From the NCBI GenBank assembly GCA_937959395.1, contig CALGLR010000019.1, forward strand, positions 1-62,606: a DNA stretch of 62,606 bases. Direction: 5' to 3'. This DNA comes from an uncultured Flavobacteriaceae bacterium. Its GTDB lineage: Bacteria > Bacteroidota > Bacteroidia > Flavobacteriales > Flavobacteriaceae. Position numbers and translations under genes: made by a program. Position 1 is the first letter of the stretch, and each line of letters begins with the position of its first letter. Below the pieces are notes generated by a model. It was not told the DNA's origin and ran no database searches. It saw only the letters and a list, made by a program, of their open reading frames with translations. Below are positions 18,261 to 26,344 of this stretch, one piece after another.

Positions 18261-18293
18261 TTTGTTTTTAATCGATTAAAATTAGTAAATTAG
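18261..18293 (+). promoter_or_regulatory. Promoter candidate for lipoprotein gene
   Basis: TTTG (18261-18264), a 21-base spacer, then TAAATTAG (18286-18293), one mismatch from TAnnTTTG. The ATG of the lipoprotein follows at 18331. Confidence 0.45.
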
Positions 18294-18330
18294 AGCTCGT
18301 TTTTTGTCTGAATCTTAAACCCCCAAACTG

Positions 18331-19107
18331 ATGAAAAAATTAACTTACCTATTTGCTATCGCTTTCCTAATATGTTCTTGTAGTAAAGATAACGCCTTAA
18401 AAAATGGAGATGACAATTTATTAGTCAGTAAAATAGTAGCTATTTGGACTAATGAAACCGTTGAAGTTATTGATTTTGTTTATGAAGGAAATAAACTACT
18501 CACAATAAAAGACCTTAATGGTATGGTTACTACATTTAGTTATAATACAGAAGGTTTACTTACAGGTATTACAAAAGATATAAATAGCGGAGCTTATATA
18601 AACACTTATTTTGTCTACGATGAAGATAGTGAGTTAACTTCGTACACAGACTTTTATAACAACACAGATAATAATATAGATACAGAAGACAAGGCCACCA
18701 AATATGATATACAAATTGATAATGAGAATAATACGATATTAAGAGTATATGGCGGTAATCATCATTCTCAAACTAATTTTATTAGAGAAGAAATAGTCTC
18801 ATATAATAATGGTAATAGAGTACAAGAAAATAGTGGTGTCAATTACTTTTATGACGATAAAAATGGTTTATTTAAGAACATACATGCTTTGAAAACATTA
18901 AGATTACTAAATCAATCATCATTAAACGGAATACATATTAATACAAGTCATAATAATGTTTTCGATATTAAAAAAAGTAGTGATGATGGAGAAATAATTG
19001 AAGAATTCGAGTATTTATACAATGATAATAATTACCCAATTAGAGCAACTTACAAAGTAAACGGAGAAATGAAAGCAGATATTGAGTACTTCTTGAGTAA
19101 AGAATAA
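18331..19107 (+). CDS. Lipoprotein with RHS/YD-like beta segments
   Basis: A 258-residue protein with signal MKKLTYLFAIAFLICSCSKD (lipobox ICSC). The mature part has repeated strands of the type FVYEGNKLLTIKDLNG, FSYNTEGLLTGITKD, and FVYDEDSELTSYTDF, with the Y-[DN]-x-x-[GDN]-x-L pattern of many Bacteroidota lipoproteins with YD-like repeats. Ligand unknown. A paralog follows directly (19158-19957) but has lost its start codon context. Likely anchored in the outer membrane. Confidence 0.8.
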   Translation: MKKLTYLFAIAFLICSCSKDNALKNGDDNLLVSKIVAIWTNETVEVIDFVYEGNKLLTIKDLNGMVTTFSYNTEGLLTGITKDINSGAYINTYFVYDEDSELTSYTDFYNNTDNNIDTEDKATKYDIQIDNENNTILRVYGGNHHSQTNFIREEIVSYNNGNRVQENSGVNYFYDDKNGLFKNIHALKTLRLLNQSSLNGIHINTSHNNVFDIKKSSDDGEIIEEFEYLYNDNNYPIRATYKVNGEMKADIEYFLSKE

Positions 19108-19157
19108 TTTTCAAAAAGAAAATATTATTATTAAAACAAACCTCAAACGAAAACCCA

Positions 19158-19957
19158 ATGAAAAATTAACCTACCTATTCGTCTTTACCTTCTTAATATT
19201 TTCTTGTAGTAAAGATAGCGATACTACTACAGATGATTCTGAACCAGATGTTTCAATAAATGATGATGCTAATTTATTTGTAAAAAAAATAGTCCATACA
19301 GATGAAGATGGAGATTCATATTCTGAATTTTTCACTTATGATGGTAATAAATTAATTGGTATTGAGACTGATATTGAAAACTACTACGATAGTAGTGTAC
19401 TTACTTATGATGATAATGGATTGTTAGTAAATATTTATGATCACATTGGTAGCGTTGGAGGTGATGACATTAAAGTTAATACAACCTTTAATTATGATAC
19501 TAACAATGAACTGATTTCTTACACAGAACAATATGAAGATAGTGAATCTGCTAGAAGGTATGATGTCTCCTACAATTCTGATGATTTAGTGTTAAAAACC
19601 TATAGAGAAACTGCTAATAGTGAACCAATTTTTGAAGAAGAAGATATTATACCTTATGAAAATGGAAATAGAATGCAAGAAGGTAATAATAATACGACTT
19701 ATTATTCTTATGATAATAGTAACGGGATATTTAAAAACATACACGCTATTGAAGTATTTAGGGCACTACCGCAAATGCTAATAGGTGAAACACATGTTTT
19801 CACTAGTGAAAATAATGTTATTTACGACTCAAGTTATGAAGATATACCAGCAGGTTTAGAATATGAATACACCTATAATGAGGATAATTATCCCACGAAG
19901 TTAGTTTATAAATTTAATGGTGTTATAGAAGAAACTATTGAGTATTTCTACGAATAA
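19158..19957 (+). pseudogene. Paralogous lipoprotein, start disrupted by a one-base deletion
   Basis: The frame from 19163 to 19957 encodes a full lipoprotein: KLTYLFVFTFLIFSCSKD (lipobox FSC), then YD-like strands (FTYDGNKLIGIETD, VLTYDDNGLLVNIYD). The ATG at 19158 is out of frame because the run after it has five A, where the paralog at 18331 has six (ATGAAAAAATTAAC); as written, ATG AAA AAT TAA stops at once. The first in-frame ATG, at 19421, would skip the signal peptide. The gene is either recently broken, phase-variable through the A-run, or affected by a sequencing error. The body has no stop or frameshift, so loss is recent. The stop is followed by palindrome A2 as a likely terminator. 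Confidence 0.8.
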
Positions 19958-19980
19958 CTATTAAATAGCATAGATTATTA

Positions 19981-20011
19981 GACCTGACAGGTTTTAAAAA
20001 CCTGTCAGGTC
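19981..20011. repeat. Dispersed palindrome, family A, copy 2 (terminator-like)
   Basis: Perfect arms GACCTGACAGG and CCTGTCAGGTC around TTTTAAAAA, followed by a T-run on the plus strand. It lies 24 bases after the lipoprotein stop and probably terminates it. Compared with copy 1, one stem pair has changed on both sides (T-A to A-T), so pairing is kept. Confidence 0.78.
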
Positions 20012-20029
20012 TTTTTGTTTTACGTTCAA

Positions 20030-20113
20030 AACAACATCCATCCCCAACTCTTTCTTCAAAAGAAGAGAGTCAAAAAAGTTTCCCTTTTGAAGGGAGATTT
20101 AGAGGGATGTTCT
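20030..20113. repeat. Dispersed intergenic repeat, family E
   Basis: AACATCC at the start pairs with GGATGTT at the end, with CCCTTTTGAAGGGAGATT and TAGAGGGATG inside. The same text, GAAGGGAGATTTAGAGG, recurs at 53460. A REP-like element of unknown role. Confidence 0.6.
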
Positions 20114-20154
20114 ACATGAGGTTAAAAACCAATATTATTCAGAACTAAATCAAG

Positions 20155-20198
20155 AAAAAAAAGGACAAAATTACCAAATGGCAATTTTGTCCTTTTTT
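20155..20198. terminator. Bidirectional terminator
   Basis: GGACAAAATT and AATTTTGTCC form a stem flanked by A-run and T-run on both sides. It separates the plus-strand lipoprotein from the minus-strand AhpD-like gene, which ends at 20244. Confidence 0.75.
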
Positions 20199-20243
20199 AA
20201 ATAGATCAGTTTTTACAAATCTAAAATCATTAATCGTTAATCT

Positions 20244-20834
20244 TTAAACATGTTTCCCTACTTCAAAACCGTGTTTTCCAAGGAATTGGTCACCGCTTTC
20301 AATAGCATCATCTTCAAGAGTTGTTCCCATAGAGTCGTTCCAACGGTTTAGGTATCCAAACAGAGAAATAACACCAAGCATTTCTACAATTTCGCCTTCA
20401 TCCCAATGTGCGTGTAAACGCGTTTTAATCGTTTCATCTACAGCATTAGGAACCATTGAAGCAGCCAAAGAAAAATCTAAAGCAGCACGCTCTGCCTCAC
20501 TAAATGCTGAATGCGTTCTATAGTCCCAAATATTATCTAATTGTTCTTGTTCTGCACCATAACGTTCAGCAGCACGAATAGCATGTGCTTGGCAATAACG
20601 ACATCCTGTTGAGTTACTACTTACCCAAGCAATCATACGTTTTAAAGCCGAAGTCACACGACCTTCATTGGCCATAACGGCTTTATTTAAATTAATAAAC
20701 GCTTTACTAATGGCTGGACGACGTTGCATCGTTAATACCGAATTAGGACAAAAGCCTAGTGTTTCGTTAAAAAATTCGGCTAATTTTTTTGTTTCTATAT
20801 CGTGCTCTGCAGATAAAGGTGTTACTAATGGCAT
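20244..20834 (-). CDS. Carboxymuconolactone decarboxylase/AhpD-like family protein
   Basis: A 196-residue all-helical protein of the AhpD-like (peroxidase-related) superfamily. The redox motif CRYCQAHAIRAAERYG (CxxC with a His) lies near residue 79. Such proteins reduce peroxides with an external thiol donor, or act in carbon metabolism; the CxxC-His signature favours the redox role. It is divergent from an OsmC-family gene 54 bases away, and the pair may share a control region for oxidative or organic peroxide stress. Confidence 0.82.
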   Translation of the reverse strand: MPLVTPLSAEHDIETKKLAEFFNETLGFCPNSVLTMQRRPAISKAFINLNKAVMANEGRVTSALKRMIAWVSSNSTGCRYCQAHAIRAAERYGAEQEQLDNIWDYRTHSAFSEAERAALDFSLAASMVPNAVDETIKTRLHAHWDEGEIVEMLGVISLFGYLNRWNDSMGTTLEDDAIESGDQFLGKHGFEVGKHV

Positions 20835-20851
20835 ATGTATAGTATTAATAG

Positions 20852-20859
20852 TATTTTTG
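20852..20859 (+). promoter_or_regulatory. -7 element for the OsmC-family gene
   Basis: TATTTTTG matches TAnnTTTG exactly, 29 bases before the ATG at 20889. No clear TTTG box lies at the proper distance upstream. Confidence 0.45.
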
Positions 20860-20888
20860 AATTACGAAAATAGAAAAAACTAAGCATT

Positions 20889-21311
20889 ATGTCACATAAA
20901 ACAACAACAGTTTGGAAAGAAAATTTGATTTTTGAAAGTGATAATCCAAATGGCTATACATTTAATGTTGGGCAATCTCCTGAAAAAGATGAAAAGAATA
21001 AACCTCTTGGGCCAAAAGCTTTAATGCTATCATCTCTAGCGGGTTGTTCAGGTTTAGATATCGTTTCTATTTTAGAAAAAATGAAATCTACTGTAGACGA
21101 TATTAAAATTGAAGCCTCTGGAGAACTTACCGATGAGCATCCTAGAACGTATCATACAGTAACTGTAAATTATCATTTTTACGGGTCTAATTTAGAAGAA
21201 GATAAAATTAATAAAGCGGTAAAACTTTCAGTAGACAAATATTGTGGAGTTATGGAGATGTTTAGACAATTTGCTGAAGTAAAAATTGAAGTTCACTTTC
21301 ATAATAAATAA
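20889..21311 (+). CDS. OsmC family protein
   Basis: A 140-residue protein of the OsmC/Ohr superfamily. The buried Cys is in LSSLAGCSGLDIVSIL, and the second conserved Cys in VDKYCGVMEMFRQFA. Family members reduce organic hydroperoxides or related compounds; which subgroup (YhfA-like or Ohr-like) is not certain. Its stop overlaps the recJ start by one base (TAATG), so recJ is translated from the same message. Confidence 0.88.
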   Translation: MSHKTTTVWKENLIFESDNPNGYTFNVGQSPEKDEKNKPLGPKALMLSSLAGCSGLDIVSILEKMKSTVDDIKIEASGELTDEHPRTYHTVTVNYHFYGSNLEEDKINKAVKLSVDKYCGVMEMFRQFAEVKIEVHFHNK

Positions 21312-23059
21312 TGAATCAAGACCTAGTAAAGCAATCTATTTCTTCTTCTTTAGAAAATAAAGAGGCGCAAACGCGATGGTTATTAAAACCAAAACCTGAA
21401 GTTTCTAAAATTGAAGCGTTATCAAAAGCACTAAAAATAGATCATACTATTTCGTCGCTTTTAGTACAGCGAGGAATTGAAACTTATGATACTGCAAAAA
21501 CGTTTTTTAGACCAAAATTAAGTGATTTACATAATCCTTTTTTAATGAAGGACATGGAGAAAGCGGTAGCAAGAATTGAACAGGCTATTGCTAATAATGA
21601 AAATATATTGGTATATGGCGATTATGATGTAGATGGTACGACTTCTGTTGCGCTCATGTCTTCTTATTTAAAAACAATTCATCCCAATATTGCGACGTAT
21701 ATTCCAGATCGTTATGATGAAGGTTATGGCGTGTCTTACAAAGGAATAGATTTTGCTCATGATAATGATTTCTCATTAATCATTGCTCTAGATTGTGGTA
21801 TAAAAGCAATTGATAAAGTTGCTTACGCGAAAGAAAAGAATATCGATTTTATTATTTGCGACCACCATAGACCTGGAAGTAAAATCCCAGATGCCGTTGC
21901 AATTTTAGATCCCAAGCAAAGCGATTGTAATTACCCCTACGATGAGCTTTGTGGTTGCGGTGTTGGGTTTAAACTCATTCAAGCATTAGCTTCAAAAAGA
22001 GACGAAACGATTGAAGATCTTATCGAGTATTTAGATTTAGTAGCTACAGCAATAGGTGCAGATATTGTGCCTATTACAGGCGAAAATAGAGTTTTAGCCT
22101 ATTTTGGGTTACAGGTTATTAATAAAAATCCTAGAGCAGGGTTTAAATCCATAATAAATCAGATAAAAAAAGAAACATTAACCATTACAGATGTCGTATT
22201 TATTATTGGCCCTAGAATAAATGCTGCAGGTCGAATGAAGCATGGGCAATATGCGGTAGATTTATTAACTGAAACTCGCCTAGAACAATCTGAAGCTATA
22301 GCCAAAGAAATAGAAGCATTTAATACTAATCGAAGAGATACAGACAAACAAATAACTCAAGAGGCTCTACAGCAAATAGAAAACAATAACGAACAAAACC
22401 GCTTTACAAATGTGGTTTACAATGAAAATTGGCATAAAGGTGTTATTGGTATTGTGGCCTCAAGATTAATAGAAACCTATTATAAACCCACCTTAGTATT
22501 TACAAAAAGTGGTGATAAATTAGCGGCATCGGCAAGATCTGTAACAGGTTTTGATGTTTATGATGCCATAGAAGCATGTAGCGAATATATTGAACAATTT
22601 GGAGGTCATAAGTATGCGGCGGGCTTAACATTGAAAGAAGAAAATTACGAGGCGTTTAAAGCGAAGTTTGAAGCTGTTGTTTCGAATACTATTGAAGACC
22701 ACCAACGTACTCCCGAAATTAATATTGATCAACAAATTGATCTTAATACTATAGACGATAAATTGATGCGAATTTTAAAGCAATTCGCCCCTTTTGGGCC
22801 AGGAAATAGATCTCCTGTTTTCATGACTGAAAACTTAAAAGATACGGGTTATGGTAAATGTGTGGGAGACGATAAAAGTCATTTGCGAATTACTGTAACA
22901 CAAGATGGAACACCAAAATTAGTTTGTATTGGTTTTGGATTGGGAAATAAATTAGATTTAATAACTAATAAAAAACCATTTAAAGCGGTTTACTCTATTG
23001 ATGAAAATGAATGGCAAGGTAAAGTGAGTTTGCAATTAAAACTTAGAGATATTAAATAG
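21311..23059 (+). CDS. recJ: Single-stranded-DNA-specific exonuclease
   Basis: A 582-residue 5'-3' exonuclease for recombination and mismatch repair. The DHH-family motifs are visible: VYGDYDVDGTTSVALM, IIALDCGIKAI, ICDHHRPG, and the DHHA1 part with GGHKYAAGLTL. The OB-like C-terminal domain (VCIGFGLGNKLD) is present. Size is normal. It lies in an operon with the OsmC-family gene (one-base overlap) and the membrane protein 2 bases after its stop. Confidence 0.95.
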   Translation: MNQDLVKQSISSSLENKEAQTRWLLKPKPEVSKIEALSKALKIDHTISSLLVQRGIETYDTAKTFFRPKLSDLHNPFLMKDMEKAVARIEQAIANNENILVYGDYDVDGTTSVALMSSYLKTIHPNIATYIPDRYDEGYGVSYKGIDFAHDNDFSLIIALDCGIKAIDKVAYAKEKNIDFIICDHHRPGSKIPDAVAILDPKQSDCNYPYDELCGCGVGFKLIQALASKRDETIEDLIEYLDLVATAIGADIVPITGENRVLAYFGLQVINKNPRAGFKSIINQIKKETLTITDVVFIIGPRINAAGRMKHGQYAVDLLTETRLEQSEAIAKEIEAFNTNRRDTDKQITQEALQQIENNNEQNRFTNVVYNENWHKGVIGIVASRLIETYYKPTLVFTKSGDKLAASARSVTGFDVYDAIEACSEYIEQFGGHKYAAGLTLKEENYEAFKAKFEAVVSNTIEDHQRTPEINIDQQIDLNTIDDKLMRILKQFAPFGPGNRSPVFMTENLKDTGYGKCVGDDKSHLRITVTQDGTPKLVCIGFGLGNKLDLITNKKPFKAVYSIDENEWQGKVSLQLKLRDIK

Positions 23060-23061
23060 CG

Positions 23062-23445
23062 ATGCCTGTAATTAATTACTTAAAAGGATTAGTACAAAAA
23101 ATAGCATATGCTAATGGTTTTGCTTTAGTTTGTATAGGCCTTTTTATAAGCGGAAAAATGGCAATAGATCCCAAAAGTTATCCTCAAGAATTATTTGGCA
23201 TTTTAATTTCATATTGGTTGGCTTCTAGTTTTTTAATATTGCTATTCTTTTTTTTCAATTATAGAAAGAGAAGGCTATATTTTAGAATTGCAAGCATTGG
23301 TTTTCTCATCTCCATTTCTGCTACAATCCTTGAGGCATTTAATAAATGTAGTTGTGCTATTCCTGTATTAGATGATGGGTTTTCTAATTGTCAAATTTTG
23401 GCAATTATATATGCTGGACTATTTATTTTTAAAAAACTAGAGTAA
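23062..23445 (+). CDS. Small four-helix membrane protein
   Basis: A 127-residue protein with about four hydrophobic helices (ANGFALVCIGLFISG, FGILISYWLASSFLILLFFF, RIASIGFLISISATIL, CQILAIIYAGLFIFKKL). Three Cys cluster near the third loop (KCSC, NCQ). No family recognised. It is 2 bases after recJ and 1 base before the MFS gene, so part of the same operon. Confidence 0.7.
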   Translation: MPVINYLKGLVQKIAYANGFALVCIGLFISGKMAIDPKSYPQELFGILISYWLASSFLILLFFFFNYRKRRLYFRIASIGFLISISATILEAFNKCSCAIPVLDDGFSNCQILAIIYAGLFIFKKLE

Positions 23446-23446
23446 C

Positions 23447-24709
23447 ATGGCTAAAAACGATCCCTACGAAGCATTACGATTTAAGGAATTTAATGTTTTT
23501 TTATTAATGCGATTTTTACTTGTTTTTGGTTGGTCTATGCAGTTTATCGTTATAGAATGGCAAGTATATTCTATTACAAAAAATCCATTATCGCTTGGTA
23601 TTATTGGTTTAATGGAGTTCTTTCCTGCCTTCTTTATGGCGCCGTTCGCTGGGCATATTGTAGATCAAAAAGAAAAACGAGACTTACTCGCTCTGTGTAT
23701 TGGGGCATTTTCAATAATAAGTTTAGGTTTGTTTTTATTAACGACACCTAGTATTACACAAGATTGGTCAACTAATACTGTATTATATTCTATCTATGCT
23801 TTTGTCTTTTTCGGTGGCTTTTTACGCTCCTTTTTTGGACCAATTTTATTTTCTTTAATCGCTTTAATTGTTCCAAGAAAAGCATTCCCTAACGCAGCTA
23901 CTTGGAGCAGTAGTACTTGGCAAATGGCATCAATAATAGGTATTGGTTTTGCGGGTTTCTCAATAGGTTGGTTTGGAGTGCACTGGTCTCTTTGTATTGT
24001 TTTTGGTTTAGTGATGTTCTCATTAATAACCGTTATGCAAATTTCTAAAAAGCCAATATTAAATACAAAAATTAATGAACCTATATTAAAAAGTTTAACT
24101 GAAGGCATTCGTTTTGTATTTAAAACCAAAGCTATTTTAGGTGCATTGACTTTGGATATGATATCTGTTTTATTTGGTGGTGCTGTTATGCTTTTGCCAA
24201 TTTTTGCTCAAGATATTTTAAAAGTAGGTAGCGAAGGTTTTGGCGTTTTACGTGCCGCGCCATCAGTTGGGGCTATTATTACTATGATTGCGACAGCTTA
24301 CATTCCCATTAGTAAAAATGCGGGCATGAAATTGTTGGTTGCAATATTCGGATTTGGTATTTGTATTATCGTATTTGGATTATCTTCTGTTTTTTGGATA
24401 TCGGTTTTAGCATTATTTTTTAGTGGTGTAACCGATGGCGTTTCTATGGTTATTAGACAAACCATTCTTCAATTAAAAACGCCAGATGAAATGAGAGGTA
24501 GAGTGGCTTCGGTAAATTCTATGTTTGTAGGCTCATCGAATGAATTGGGAGCTTTCGAAAGTGGGCTTACCGCAAAATTAATGGGTACAGTCACAGCTGT
24601 TGTTTTTGGAGGAACAATGACCTTAATTACTGTGGTTACTACAGGTTTAGTATTGCCTTCATTTAGAAAGCTAGATTTAAGTAAAGATTTTGAAAAAAAT
24701 AAAGATTAA
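23447..24709 (+). CDS. MFS transporter (EntS-like exporter family)
   Basis: A 420-residue inner-membrane protein with 10 to 12 helices. Features are the N-terminal EALRFKEFNVFLLMRF amphipathic start, the loop-2 motif GHIVDQKEKRDLLAL and the loop ETPDEMRGRVASVNSM-like LKTPDEMRGRVASVNSM, which is typical of the EntS/MFS_3 exporter group. Substrate is unknown; siderophore or drug export is usual in the family. Last gene of the osmC-family/recJ operon. Confidence 0.88.
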   Translation: MAKNDPYEALRFKEFNVFLLMRFLLVFGWSMQFIVIEWQVYSITKNPLSLGIIGLMEFFPAFFMAPFAGHIVDQKEKRDLLALCIGAFSIISLGLFLLTTPSITQDWSTNTVLYSIYAFVFFGGFLRSFFGPILFSLIALIVPRKAFPNAATWSSSTWQMASIIGIGFAGFSIGWFGVHWSLCIVFGLVMFSLITVMQISKKPILNTKINEPILKSLTEGIRFVFKTKAILGALTLDMISVLFGGAVMLLPIFAQDILKVGSEGFGVLRAAPSVGAIITMIATAYIPISKNAGMKLLVAIFGFGICIIVFGLSSVFWISVLALFFSGVTDGVSMVIRQTILQLKTPDEMRGRVASVNSMFVGSSNELGAFESGLTAKLMGTVTAVVFGGTMTLITVVTTGLVLPSFRKLDLSKDFEKNKD

Positions 24710-24777
24710 AAGCTTCATTATTAACATCGTTTTTTATAATTTTAAGATATAATTTATCCTTGAAAACTAATAAATAG

Positions 24778-25428
24778 ATGAAGCAAATTTTAATCAGTGT
24801 ATCCATTATTATAATAGCTTTAATAGCTTTTGGTAAATATCAGCAATACGAACGTTTTAATTCTACTGAAACGAAACATGCTATAAGTGAAACTATCGAT
24901 TTAAATTATCACAATCAAGAATTAGTAATGAATTACTATGAATCTGTGGAAGTCTTAAATACTTATGTTTCTACGCAATGGAATGCAAATAAGATAGATG
25001 TTATTAAACCCCAAAAGGATAATAACCCTACTAAAATAGCAGTAGTTGAATATGCAAGAAAACTAGCTAAGGTTAATTATTATGAATCTTTACTTGAGCA
25101 ATCTAAAGAGTTAAAGACAAAAGGGCTCTCTAATAATGAGATTAAGCTTATAGAGCAAAAAGGGATTACATTTGAAGCTTATCAAAAATCTTTAAGCCAG
25201 AATAAGATTAAAAGCATGTTTAACCCATCTTATAGTTTAAAATTAGGGGAGAAAAGCGCTTTTATTTACGAAATACAGAAGTTACTTACTCAAAAAGGGT
25301 ATGATATTCCTTTAGATGGCGTTTTTGAAAAAATGACAACAGAAGCATTGAAAGCCTTTGAAGGAAAAAATCAATTATTTGCTGATGGGAAATTGGATGT
25401 TATTACTTTGGATTTATTATTGCAATAA
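24778..25428 (+). CDS. Peptidoglycan-binding-domain protein
   Basis: A 216-residue protein with one N-terminal membrane helix (LISVSIIIIALIAFGKY), a helical periplasmic middle, and a C-terminal peptidoglycan-binding domain of type 1: LKLGEKSAFIYEIQKLLTQK, GYDIPLDGVFEKMTTEALKA, FADGKLDVITLDLLL. It probably attaches an unknown function to the cell wall. It stands alone, 68 bases after the MFS gene. Confidence 0.78.
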   Translation: MKQILISVSIIIIALIAFGKYQQYERFNSTETKHAISETIDLNYHNQELVMNYYESVEVLNTYVSTQWNANKIDVIKPQKDNNPTKIAVVEYARKLAKVNYYESLLEQSKELKTKGLSNNEIKLIEQKGITFEAYQKSLSQNKIKSMFNPSYSLKLGEKSAFIYEIQKLLTQKGYDIPLDGVFEKMTTEALKAFEGKNQLFADGKLDVITLDLLLQ

Positions 25429-25498
25429 CTCTAGAGGAAACGATACATAGGAAAAGCGTCAAGAAGTATAAAAACTGTTCAAGATGAAATTTAATATA

Positions 25499-25529
25499 GA
25501 CCTATCTGGTTTTAAAAACCTGATAGGTC
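25499..25529. repeat. Dispersed palindrome, family A, copy 3
   Basis: Arms GACCTATCTGG and CCTGATAGGTC around TTTTAAAAA with one mismatch. It lies 71 bases after the stop of the peptidoglycan-binding protein and may be its terminator. Confidence 0.7.
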
Positions 25530-25687
25530 TTGAATAGACTAAAAACTTTCGATAGATTATTTTTTGTCATGTACTAAGAAAAACGAGATAAAAATAATTC
25601 AAGTTGAAACTCAAAAAATAATAAAGTCTTCTTGTAAGAAAAAAATAAAGCTTTCGTCTAAAGTTTGAATTCAAAATTCATTTTAAA

Positions 25688-26344
25688 ATGAAGACTATTA
25701 AAATACTGGGTTTTTTAGGTTTATTAGCATCTGTCCTTGTTGGAGTTGGAGAATACTTTTTACACTACTCGCCTAATATATTAGAACACTCGGAAAACTA
25801 CGAGTTCTTCAAATTTGTATCACTTCATAATTTGTCATTAGGACATTTTTTTGCAGCTGTAGGGCTCCCTTTTTATTTTGCGGGTTATATTCACATATAC
25901 CAAATGTTAAGACCTGGTAATGAAACTTTAGCTCGTATGGTTTTAGCTATTGGTTTTATTGCCTTTGCAGTTGGTGGAATTTGGATAGGATCTAGAGCTT
26001 CTATTGGTAATATCGTTCATTTAAAAGGAGCTATAAATGCTGTTAGTTATCAAAATTTAATAGATCATTACACGAATAATATGGAAGTTTTAGTGCAAGC
26101 ACTTCGTATAATTATCGCATTATTATCTGTTGTATTTGCAATTGCAATTATAAAAGGAGGGACTTATTATAAAAAATGGATGGCCATTTTTAACCCTATA
26201 GTCATTCTATTAATATTAGTTTTTATAGGGAAAATGATTCCTTCAGTAGGAAAACACATGTTGCCTATCTTAATGAATGTTACTCATTTTATACTTTTTA
26301 TACTATCACTTTATCAATTAAATAAAAAAATCAATCATGCTTAA
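25688..26344 (+). CDS. Six-helix membrane protein of unknown function
   Basis: A 218-residue protein with about six hydrophobic helices (LGFLGLLASVLVGVGEYFL, HFFAAVGLPFYFAGYIHIY, MVLAIGFIAFAVGGIWIG, IIIALLSVVFAIAII, FNPIVILLILVFIG, THFILFILSLYQL). I do not recognise the family. It overlaps the start of the CRTAC1-type gene by 8 bases, so it belongs to that operon. Confidence 0.75.
   Translation: MKTIKILGFLGLLASVLVGVGEYFLHYSPNILEHSENYEFFKFVSLHNLSLGHFFAAVGLPFYFAGYIHIYQMLRPGNETLARMVLAIGFIAFAVGGIWIGSRASIGNIVHLKGAINAVSYQNLIDHYTNNMEVLVQALRIIIALLSVVFAIAIIKGGTYYKKWMAIFNPIVILLILVFIGKMIPSVGKHMLPILMNVTHFILFILSLYQLNKKINHA

Noticed and set aside
23530-23751. Alternative-frame product inside the MFS gene
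   Set aside because: Overlaps a clear membrane transporter in another frame; no homologous features.
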